64,000 nt of DNA, taken from assembly GCA_002633025.1 (NCBI GenBank), contig NMRB01000101.1:418320-482319 (forward strand), written 5' to 3'. The translations under genes and the position numbers were made by a program. Shown in pieces: positions 52,360-61,200 of this stretch. The stretch comes from Notospermus geniculatus (taxonomy: Eukaryota > Nemertea > Pilidiophora > Heteronemertea > Lineidae). Within the stretch, counting starts at the first letter, position 1. Each line of letters starts with the position of its first letter. Under the pieces are notes generated by a model. That model did not search any database. It was not told the origin of the DNA and saw only the letters and a list, made by a program, of their open reading frames with translations.

Positions 52360-53757
52360 TCACATGTACGTTTTGATCTTGTTTTCAATGCGTGCTTTAC
52401 ATATCGGACACATCTGTAACTGGAGTGAGCAAGCTTCACAAGACACCTTGTGTCCACAGGGCGTGAACACCATGTCGGCAGAAGCATCCATACATATTTT
52501 ACACATCAGCAAGTTTCTCATCTCTTCATTTTCCAACGCTAGTTCTGCCATAGATCTTGGTGGATTATCGAAAATACTGTACTGGGGCGTCCTCTTGTCG
52601 TTGTTACTCGCGAATCCCGGTTTGATGTCCATTCCATGTGTATTGTATGCATGAGTTTGATGAGTCGCCGGAGAAGGCGTCAGTGTCGGCGGTGGTAGAC
52701 GAGTTGGAAGTGGTACCGGTGGCAGGTACAGAGTCGGCTTTGGATTCACACGTCCCACATTGCTCAGTCCCAAATCAAAATATCCCAAAAGGCTGTACCG
52801 ATCCCCTCGCAACCACGCATTTCGCACTTTGTCCAACATATCTTCGAACGAGGAAAAGTAGTCCTTTTCATACATCATCTGTTCGGCAATTACCGTGCCT
52901 ATGAGTTCCTTACTGAATCCATATTCGTCATGTATGAATTTGGCTTCCTCGCGGTCTAGCTCCGCTCGCACTTCTCTTGCCTGTACCCGTCTCACCAGGG
53001 TTTTCATGTGAGCCGGAGTATATGGCGGCAATGGGAGTTCCTTACAGGCCATCGGCGTTCTTGACAAGATCTTAGCTTTCCTGTAGACTTCCGAGTTCTC
53101 GTCTATCTGTATGCTTAGCATTTCAGCGCCAGCAAATACTCTCTTCACGAAACCGTAGCCCTTGCAGTCGTATCCGTATTGTAAGCACTCGCCTATGATT
53201 TGTCCGACAATCTCCCGCCCTTCCCTCAGGAACATAGACACCAGTAATTTATTCTCTGGCAAATCTAATCTGGCGCGTATTTCCCCAGGCTCAACTATCC
53301 TTTGCATTCGATCGGGTCCACTTTGCGAAGTTTCTCTCGGGTGTTCCGTATCCCTCGTCTCCCGATAAACGTTAACGGGTCGTCTTCTCATCTCCTTTGA
53401 CTTCAACAATTGATCTACCGCAGGGATGATCTTCACTTTGTAGAATTTCAGCGTCGCACGAATGTAGTCCACTCCTTTCTTGGCAATCAAGAAAGAACAC
53501 GACGGTGAGAAACGAGCGTGTTCCATATCGGCACTGTCCGTCGCAGTCCACGCTTCCAACAACACGTCGCAAGAGAAACAGCGGGTATTGTCATACCGAT
53601 CTGATGACGATGGAAAGAAACCCGACTTGGCTAACTTTTCTGGTCCGATGGGGTGGTCTGACCAATCACTGGTGTGATTTATGAATGCTCGCAATCGCCG
53701 TTCTTTCGTTTGCTTGTCATAATGTTTTATTTGGTAATGGTCTGCTATGTCGTCCAT
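52360..53757 (-). CDS. IAP-type protein: BIR, two UBA-like modules, RING
   Basis: 465 residues, intact and intronless. A BIR domain (about 20-92) has C60, C63, H80 and C87 as zinc ligands. Two related helical modules follow (about 155-215, with GEIRARLDLPE and VGQIIGECL; about 258-315, with REVRAELDRE and IGTVIAEQM), equivalent to the UBA-like module of the 43.9-kb IAP. A Pro-rich linker then leads to a complete C3HC4 RING (CKICMD, CGH, CEAC, CPIC) ending in the hydrophobic tail typical of IAPs. The family restrains caspases and modifies TNF-receptor/NF-kB complexes by ubiquitination. Lack of introns contrasts with its two-exon paralogue. A TATA box was not recognised; one copy of the recurrent motif lies upstream in inverted orientation. 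Confidence 0.93.
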   Translation of the reverse strand: MDDIADHYQIKHYDKQTKERRLRAFINHTSDWSDHPIGPEKLAKSGFFPSSSDRYDNTRCFSCDVLLEAWTATDSADMEHARFSPSCSFLIAKKGVDYIRATLKFYKVKIIPAVDQLLKSKEMRRRPVNVYRETRDTEHPRETSQSGPDRMQRIVEPGEIRARLDLPENKLLVSMFLREGREIVGQIIGECLQYGYDCKGYGFVKRVFAGAEMLSIQIDENSEVYRKAKILSRTPMACKELPLPPYTPAHMKTLVRRVQAREVRAELDREEAKFIHDEYGFSKELIGTVIAEQMMYEKDYFSSFEDMLDKVRNAWLRGDRYSLLGYFDLGLSNVGRVNPKPTLYLPPVPLPTRLPPPTLTPSPATHQTHAYNTHGMDIKPGFASNNDKRTPQYSIFDNPPRSMAELALENEEMRNLLMCKICMDASADMVFTPCGHKVSCEACSLQLQMCPICKARIENKIKTYM

Positions 53758-54434
53758 GGTTTCTTTGGTTGTTGGTCAACTTGATGGAATTACTAACTTT
53801 TAAATGTATTGTGAATCTCCTAACATTTGAATACCGGTGTTGTTTTCAAGACGATCGTTTTATACATGTGACTCTTACCTTTTTACTACAATGTTTGTAA
53901 CGTATCTCACCAGTTACGAATCCTGATTTGAAACTACCGTCTAAAAATTCACCATATAATGAGGACCCCGCAGAACTACGCCACGACGTGGCGCTGTCAG
54001 TGTAAGGCCCGGAAGTCCTATTTTCTAACAGTATTTCCATTTACTTCTTGCCCCCAAATAAACCACTCTCTTTGGTTCAATTTTGATTAAATTACACTGT
54101 CCTGTTTCATGTTCAAAGTTCTCCATATATCACTGCTTTGTTTCGTCAGAAATGCCACAGGATTCCAATACTGACGACGTCTTTTGGAGAAATTTCCACA
54201 GAAAATTGTGTAGAAAAATGTACACATGCTTTGACGACGTGACGTCAACAGCGAAAAAATTGACGTCAGTACGTCATTCGGGTCTTATACTTGCTGCGCC
54301 ATCTGCAGTCATGCTGGTTCCCCATTCCAAATAGATAACATATTTTTTTTACAATTATCACATCAAATTCGTATGAGCCACTAGTACTTTCCATTTTATG
54401 TTCACTCATTCATTCAAGTTTCGTGTTCACTCAT
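53758..54434. other. Intergenic with an inverted copy of the promoter motif
   Basis: TTACGAATCCTGATTTG at 53914-53931 on the plus strand, preceded by ATCTCACCAG. The same pair of words occurs at 55680-55700 in reverse, so about 35 bases of promoter sequence are shared. Position 54325 onwards is AT-rich with a small TCACTCATTCATTCAAG duplication. No gene. Confidence 0.5.
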
Positions 54435-55634
54435 TCATTCAAGTGAGTCGGAAATGCTACACTTCAGGAAAATAGTGTCGTCTCTCAAATATGCATCCGA
54501 TTCAACTACAGAATGATCGACAAATTTAGGACACCCCGATGCAATGTTCATGTCTGTGGTTGGCCGCTGGAAACTACTGCTATTGGGATCAGGGCGGAAA
54601 GTTTCGGAAATGTCCACACCGTCTTTGATTTGCGTCAACAACGTCAGCGTGACAACTTCTTTGAAAGGCCACTTTAGAATACTGTCGTGATCGCCTTTCA
54701 TGATGACAAAAAACAGAGACAAACACTTGCGTTTACCAGCACCGTCTCCATTCAAGTACGCCCTCATTCTCACCTTGTAGCCGTGTAAGTGGGAGTAGAA
54801 TGGCTCGCTATACAGCGACAGCGTTGTTCCTCTTTCAGCCTCCTGTTTCAAAGTCTGATAATTCTTTATCGCCCAAACTTTGGTGCCGTTGTGGCTGGTG
54901 CACTGCAGTCGTTTAACTTCAGCTGCCAACTGTTTATAGAGAATGAACATCTGTGACGTCTCTAAATTGTTCAACTGGTCGTGCCCTCTAACCGCGTCAC
55001 CTCCCCCCCTCCTGTTAATATCGAAGATTGCTGTCTTGTTGACGTTTACCGTCTCCAACATTTCTACACAAGTTTTCTTACAATTTATCACTTCCTTCTC
55101 GATGTTTTTCTCCCTGCGTTTCAAATCGGTAAGTTCTCGATCAATCTCGCCGCGTTCATGTCTGACAAGCGATGCCACTATGTCGTGATCTTCTTCCATC
55201 TTCTTCAGCCTCTTTTTCAACCGTTTGTTCTCACTTTTGATAACGGCGCACTCTTTCACTATCAGGTCTAAATGTCCACAAAGATCGTCGCGTTCATGAA
55301 GCTCGATGTCGTCTTTGCCAAGGAACGTGTCGCACCCGAATTCGGCAAACTTGCACTGTTTTGGCCTCGCCTCACAATCATACTTGTAGTGGTGGTCGAC
55401 ATCTCTCCTCTTAGTTGACACCTTCATACAAAAAGTGCATTCGCTTTCCGTCTCCAGACACTCTTTTTGTTTGTGAGTTTCCAGTTCTTTGCGTGGTACT
55501 TCAATACCACATTCGTCGCAAGTGTTGGGTCTGTCTTTGTAATGTTCCGTGACGTGGGCAGTCATATCAGAGAGGAGTAATCTGGCTTTACAGCCTTTCA
55601 TTGCAAATGGACAAGGAACGGCGTACTGGTCCAT
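54435..55634 (-). CDS. TRAF-like protein without RING: zinc fingers, coiled coil, MATH
   Basis: 399 residues, intact, intronless. Residues 1-125 hold TRAF-type zinc fingers (CPFAMKGCKARL, CDECGIEV, CTFCMKV, CKFAEFGCDTF, each followed by spaced His/Cys). Residues about 125-245 form a coiled coil (ENKRLKKRLKKMEED onwards). Residues about 250-395 are a TRAF-C/MATH domain (VWAIKNY, then LYSEPFYSHLHGYKVRMRAYLNGDG, LSLFFVIMKGDHD, LKWPF, then CPKFVDHS and DTIFLKC). Cellular TRAFs link TNF-type receptors to cIAPs and NF-kB/JNK signalling. Those lacking the RING can act as dominant interferers. Here the RING is absent from the start and not merely broken. It lies next to an IAP gene, the natural partner class. 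The recurrent promoter motif lies 35 bases upstream of the ATG. Confidence 0.92.
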   Translation of the reverse strand: MDQYAVPCPFAMKGCKARLLLSDMTAHVTEHYKDRPNTCDECGIEVPRKELETHKQKECLETESECTFCMKVSTKRRDVDHHYKYDCEARPKQCKFAEFGCDTFLGKDDIELHERDDLCGHLDLIVKECAVIKSENKRLKKRLKKMEEDHDIVASLVRHERGEIDRELTDLKRREKNIEKEVINCKKTCVEMLETVNVNKTAIFDINRRGGGDAVRGHDQLNNLETSQMFILYKQLAAEVKRLQCTSHNGTKVWAIKNYQTLKQEAERGTTLSLYSEPFYSHLHGYKVRMRAYLNGDGAGKRKCLSLFFVIMKGDHDSILKWPFKEVVTLTLLTQIKDGVDISETFRPDPNSSSFQRPTTDMNIASGCPKFVDHSVVESDAYLRDDTIFLKCSISDSLE

Positions 55635-55668
55635 TGGAGATAATTCCGGTTCGTAAGTAGAGCAAAAA

Positions 55669-55710
55669 GTGAAAAGTCAGGATTCGTAACTGGCGAGATA
55701 CCTTATAAAT
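55669..55710 (-). promoter_or_regulatory. Motif plus TATA-like element upstream of the TRAF-like gene
   Basis: On the minus strand ATTTATAAGG (55701-55710), then TACGAATCCTGACTTTTCAC (55669-55688), then the ATG at 55634. The order differs from the 11.9-kb gene, where the TATA box is downstream of the motif, so the motif may be an initiator-region or enhancer element rather than one at fixed spacing. Confidence 0.55.
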
Positions 55711-56286
55711 AGCATTTTTTAGTAAACAAGGCACATCAGAAATTCATGACATTGAAAAAAAGAGTGACCGTCGAAGCTTTGAACTACAAGCATACTAAGT
55801 ACCTGTACTCACTCATCGAAAATTTACATATTTCCCGCCATAGTCATGGTTCCTGCAGCTTTTTGGTGAGCAAAATTAAGGCCTTTTTAAGGCTTTTTAA
55901 GGCCAGTCCAGGAAAAATTTAAGGCCAAGTTGTCAGGAGTTATCACGTAGGTTCTGCAACTTGCGGCGAATATTTTTTTCGCACAATGGTTTAGCACAGC
56001 CTGAAGGTTAGCGCTGAGGGTGGGATCCCGACTTTCACGACCGGGCAGTTTTCAATTGATATGAATAAAACATCATAAGGAAGGGGAAACGGTTTAACAA
56101 TATCTCTGCCATTGTTAAAGATCATCATGAGAATAATGTATAACTATCAGGGCTCCCGCGGATCCTTAAAAAGCATTAAAAGTCATGAATTTTTGTTTTT
56201 TCAGAATTAAGGCCTTAAAAAGCCTTAAATATAGAATTTTTTCACTCAGTGGCCTTAAAAAGGCCTTAAATTTGATTTAGCTTCAG
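55711..56286. repeat. Intergenic with AAGGCCTT-rich dispersed repeat
   Basis: Two clusters (about 55870-55930 and 56155-56275) of TTAAGGCCTTTTTAAGG-type palindromic words in inverted arrangement, as in common animal DNA transposons whose ends read GGGCTCCCGCGG. It lies just 5' of the ankyrin gene and may have replaced its first exons. Confidence 0.6.
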
Positions 56287-56883
56287 TTTTGAATTTTCAA
56301 ACGTTGGTAACGCCGTTAACTGACAATGAACGATATTCTCACAAGCGCAGATTCCCACCCGACAGGTCACTGGAGTATGTTCTTACTGAACTGGACACTA
56401 GAAACTACGATGGTTTCACTCCTGTCCACTTAGCAGTTGCGAATGGTATGCTGGACGCCGTAATAACGATGGGTCAGCTGGGATTCGACTTGGACGCAAT
56501 GGTAGGCCTATGTATTCCAACAACTTAATAAAAAAAACAACATTGGCCCCACGATTGTTACCTAGGTGTTATTCACTCATGTTCGTTTCTTTCAGACTGG
56601 CAAATGCGGCAAAAGACCCCTACATTTGGCTATCGAGAATACAAACCTCAGTTACGAGTGGATACAAAAGTTACTGATGCAGACCAACATCGATGTCAGT
56701 GCTTCAACGTGTTACAATTTGTCGCCAGTCGTACTAGCTAATGAGCGGCGTCGTTTTGACATTGTAGAGCTACTAGTTAACTGCGGATCAGACACATCAG
56801 ATTTGTTTTGTCCTGTCATCGAAGAGGAGGACTCGGATTTAGAAGGCGTGGTGGAGGAATTTCACGATTTCGTAGTGTCATGA
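56287..56883 (+). CDS. Ankyrin-repeat protein resembling the C-terminal half of IkB, 5' incomplete
   Basis: Two exons are visible, 56287-56501 and 56596-56883, with a 94-bp intron that keeps frame. The first begins at an acceptor-like TTTAGCTTCAG without an ATG, so at least one upstream exon is missing or not recognised. Three ankyrin repeats are seen: NYDGFTPVHLAVANG..., then GKRPLHLAIENTN..., then YNLSPVVLANERRRFDIVELLVNCGSD. An acidic tail follows (EEEDSDLEGVVEE). In animal IkB proteins the last ankyrin repeats are likewise followed by an acidic PEST-like tail; these proteins hold NF-kB in the cytoplasm. The repeats alone do not prove an IkB function. No N-terminal degradation motif is visible. 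It lies next to the TRAF-like gene, on the opposite strand. Confidence 0.72.
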
Positions 56884-56904
56884 TAAAAACATATGGCCAA
56901 AATA

Positions 56905-57645
56905 CTAATGACATTCACCGGGAATCAAACATGTCCCATTGTACATTAGTACAATATCGGTGGCAATCAGGATCCATGCCATTACGCAGAGTCCGTTGAA
57001 CACGATAAAAATTTTGAATAGACAATGACAGCATGATCCACAACAGCCTTTGGACTTGGTACTTTTTAATGAAATCATGTTTTCGTCCATTTCATTCTTC
57101 TCATCTCGTAAGATGTCGATGGTCTCTACGAAAATCTTGGCTGTGGTACGGTCCACCGTTCCGGATGTCAACATCTTTCGTACGGCCTTGTCGCATTTCG
57201 CCTGCGCCTTATCGTATCCAAAGTTTAAACTTTTCAGGAACTCTACTAGAAAGATAAGCGTCATACAAAATGTGATCGCAAAGGCTGCAAAAACCACTCG
57301 ACATTCTCTGATTGGATTGGCCGTTTTATATACTATGGTTTTCATTGCCTCCTTCTTGGTGAACAAGTTTGCAATTTTGTCAGACAAGTTTTCCTTCCGT
57401 AATAACGTGCCGCTGGATCCGACAGCAACGGCCACTGTATAGGCAAGACAGTATATGATAAGTACAACAGAACCGATGATCACGGCAACAACGCAAAAAC
57501 ACATCAATCCAAACATCACCCTGTGCTTCATCGGATTCACATAAGTTTCGGGGTATTCGTAATTTTCGACTTCTTCTCTTTCACTTTCATCTTCATAGGC
57601 AAAATATTTATAATGTACACTCGAGTCACCGCTTTGTCCCTCCAT
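56905..57645 (-). CDS. Three-span membrane protein, unknown
   Basis: 246 residues from the ATG at 57645. An acidic N-terminal tail (about 38 residues) is followed by a long hydrophobic segment (about 44-72), a basic region, a second hydrophobic segment (about 115-137), a charged helical loop with coiled-coil character (DILRDEKNEMDENM), a CCGSCCHC cluster just before a third hydrophobic segment (about 205-230), and a short tail with two cysteines. Likely an envelope or endomembrane protein. No family recognised. It is tandem with the next membrane protein, about 50 bases apart. Confidence 0.8.
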   Translation of the reverse strand: MEGQSGDSSVHYKYFAYEDESEREEVENYEYPETYVNPMKHRVMFGLMCFCVVAVIIGSVVLIIYCLAYTVAVAVGSSGTLLRKENLSDKIANLFTKKEAMKTIVYKTANPIRECRVVFAAFAITFCMTLIFLVEFLKSLNFGYDKAQAKCDKAVRKMLTSGTVDRTTAKIFVETIDILRDEKNEMDENMISLKSTKSKGCCGSCCHCLFKIFIVFNGLCVMAWILIATDIVLMYNGTCLIPGECH

Positions 57646-57694
57646 TTCGTCGCGGGGTAGTAGTTTTTGACGTTGTTTTGTTCGCTTGAACCCT

Positions 57695-58243
57695 TTACGG
57701 TAATCTTTGTTGTTTGCAACGAAATTTTCGCTCGTAATAACTACCTACGACACCCATTATGTAGATGAAGATCAAGCTGACCAAGGTCGTAGAAGCAGTC
57801 ACCATGGGCATGTTGTGAACGTCCTCTAATTCGTAAGGGAAGGTTTTTCCGAATTCCAGTGCATTTTTCATCACATCCCCGCCGTCTTCCAGTGACTTTT
57901 TGGTAATTTTGTCCCACTGTGCAGCCAGTGCTACCATCTTACAATCCCTGCAACACCGTACGGATCCATGACACTTGACATACATTGTCTTAGTACAGAT
58001 ATCAAACAGATCTATCTCCGTCGTTTCGTTAAGTATGCTGCGACATCCAGATAGCGGTGTACATAACCTCCCTCGTCTCCTCAACAGTCCCTTTTCTCGG
58101 TACTCTGCTTGGGTGCCGATATTGGCATCAAGGTCGCTGTAAAATGTAGTGTCCCAGAAGAAAAAGATGAAGCCGTAAAAGCATAAAAATCCTATCAGAT
58201 TGAGTACCAGTAGGAACTTATTTACGACATCGCTGACACCCAT
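57695..58243 (-). CDS. Two-span membrane protein with cysteine-rich loop
   Basis: 182 residues. A hydrophobic segment near the N-terminus (about 9-30, a signal anchor) is followed by a loop of about 115 residues with at least seven cysteines (CTPLSGC, CTKTMYVKC, CCRDC), then a second hydrophobic segment (about 148-168) and a short basic tail. One NxT site is present. The layout suggests a disulphide-stabilised exposed domain held by two membrane anchors. The start codon is 57 bases from that of the divergent 1,215-residue gene, so the two share a promoter region. Family unknown. Confidence 0.8.
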   Translation of the reverse strand: MGVSDVVNKFLLVLNLIGFLCFYGFIFFFWDTTFYSDLDANIGTQAEYREKGLLRRRGRLCTPLSGCRSILNETTEIDLFDICTKTMYVKCHGSVRCCRDCKMVALAAQWDKITKKSLEDGGDVMKNALEFGKTFPYELEDVHNMPMVTASTTLVSLIFIYIMGVVGSYYERKFRCKQQRLP

Positions 58244-58299
58244 GTCGAGAGTTGGATCACATACCGTGTCAGTGAGCTCTCGATATTAATCACATTAGT

Positions 58300-61200
58300 A
58301 TGGATCGATTGCGGATTAATAGAAGAAATCACACCGTAGGCACCACGTCCATTTCCACTCACAGTCCTTTGGACCAGATTATTCCGCCGGGGATTCATGC
58401 CGTCACCGGCGGATCGAACGCAAGTTATCCACACATACAAAATGTGGAAAACGGCGTCTGTAGGAAAATGGTCACACTTGGTGAAAAATGCTTCGTAGAT
58501 AAAGAGAAGATATCCAATAAAGCCTTTCCTGACAACATCATAGACATGTTGGAGACTAGTAACGTGCTCATGGCTCTTATGCCCATGGGAGCTGAAGACA
58601 TAGACGTCAGTGAGACGGAATTCAACAGTTGGATGACGGACAAGGCCAATGTCAGCACCTCGTACAGTGATCTTACGGTATTCCCTCTACAAGTCCTCGA
58701 CGATACGCTAGCTGTACTCAATGATCCAGATAATTTCAGGGCGACGTCCGTTTTCCAAGATTTCCTCTTTCATGCGCTAACCAAGGACAAGAACGTGTTC
58801 TTCAAGACACCGAGGGGAGCAAACGTTCCGTTGAACAGTCCAATCAAAAAATTGAAACGGTGTATCTTTCCAACAATGGTAGCGGCATTTGATCGAAACG
58901 ACATGATTACGGTCTTTGGAAACAACACGATTGACACCTGTGGTATCACGAAAGGATTGGTCACTAAAAATATGAACGTCCCTATCCGAGTCAAGGCCGA
59001 CAGGCTCTTCGGTAAAGAAAAACTGCAATTGTGTGACTGCAACCTTTTCATGTGCATAGCACCGTCGCCAGATGTCCTCGTCTCTGGGCTTCTAGTAAAC
59101 CGTGCAGCTGCCAGACGGACGAGAAGAAAAGCACCGACTACAGTAAATTACGGCGGACAAGAAAACGTGGGATGGAAATCCAGAGTCATCAGAGACACCA
59201 TGGAGACTGTACACGAATCGTCTTACGTAACGACCTTTTGGTTGGAACCTTTAGGAAATACTTATGAAGCCGTGCACACTCAAGTTAAAGCTAGATGCAT
59301 CGAACATGGACCAAGACACGTGGACACGGTACAGTATCGGTGTCTCGCCACAATCAAAATCGCTCACGTGCCCACTCAGTCCACACCGCTGCCAACCTTT
59401 AATTGTAGCGGTAAGCAGATGATAGAAATATCCCCATACATATTGGACTTGGGAACAGAGTGGCAGTGGGATTATTTCTCTTACCCATCAGAACTGACGA
59501 GAGGACGTGGAATGTACACCATCGGTGGAACCCCCCCCCCGTCCAAACCTACGGCAGCGCCATCTACAGTACTCTGCAGAACGACAGGAATGCCGCCCGT
59601 ACTAGTTCCATCGTATCCTCTGTCGATATTGCCGTCCCTTACGAAGTGTATGAAACGCACGGGTCACTTTCCTACGGTTAGTGGCAAAAAGACAAAGTAC
59701 ATGAAACCCAGCCTCTCTTCGGCTTTCCCGCCAGAAGTGAACGAATTGGACAAGGAAGACTCGGCGATTTCTAAGGCTGATCTAGGTGACTTTGGTTATG
59801 TCACACGGTCTTCAAAGATGATCACGATTGACAGAGACAGGAGGCTATTTGACACCGCACCGGAGCCAGAAGTTAATTTGCGATCGAAGAGTCCGAGACC
59901 CAGTGTGCCCAGAACCTTGCCAGCATTTGGACGCAGCGTTGGCGTGATGTCGATGTCTTCCTTTGATGGTCTTAGTGACGTGTCTGCTCAAACAGATATA
60001 AACGATATGATATCACACACGGTACTTCCTTCGGACAGAGATACTGAACACAACACTCTCTTGATCAGTAGGATGGACATCGAGTTGTCCACGCTGTCCG
60101 AAGAGATGATTGACTCAATGAAGACAGATAACAAAACCATATCTTCCACAATCGACAATGTCAACAAGGTTATGGCTGGTCACATGGCCACAATCACAAG
60201 ACACCTGCAAGATGAGTTCCACGAGACAATATTCAAGTCCGTTGACGAAACAGAACGTCAACTTCAAAATTTCACAGACTACGTTGGGCGTGTTGACCAC
60301 GTAGATGATAATATAGACTCCGTTCGCGGCAGGTTGAAGAATTTCAGAACAAACATGCTCGGAATCACCAAAGACACGATAATCATATGCGTGCAGTCTG
60401 TATTAGAATTGCGAAACATTATCATTGGTCTTTTGGACGACTACAAGACATGCAGAATCAAACTGATGAAAATGTATCAATCAGCCGTAGAAAGCGAAGA
60501 TATGATGATGAAACAGAAAAACATCGCAGATGTGCAAAACAACGAGGACGCCAGGAAAAAAGTGGAAGAAGAAATGGAGAAGATAATGAAAAACCTCACG
60601 GTTGAATTTAACGAATTAAACAAAGAGTCAGACAGAATAATGAACGAAACAAAAAAGCAAATAGAAAGACGAATTGAGGCTTTCGACGAGGAGATTGACA
60701 AGAGAATGAAAGAGCGGAGGGCGATGGTGCACAAATATGAAGAGGAGTCTTATGATGCGTATCGCAAAATTGATATGTTGATCAAAAAATATCAGCAGAA
60801 AATGTACGAAGAACAACTTAAAAATAAAGAGGTGATGCACCGGAAAGCATTGGAGAGGAGGTTGACAGTCAGTTTGCCTCCGACGGGGTCTTCACATTCA
60901 TCTAAATCACCGATAATGTCTAACTCTTCACCGAAAAAATCATCATTACCACCGTTTTCACCAAAGTGTTCCCCAAAAGGGTCATCCACGATGCCGACCA
61001 CACAATCGATGGCGGGTAGCAGGGGAGAGGCCAGTGTCCCCGTCGTAGAAACTACAGTCTCAGGGGACCCAACTGAATCAAAATCTAAGCCAGCGGGGGG
61101 AAATAAAGCAGAAGAAGCCAAAGAAAATCCAGAAGAAGGAAAACAGTCTCCGTCTGAATCACCAGCACTTACAGCGCCGACCACGGATGTCACGATAGTG

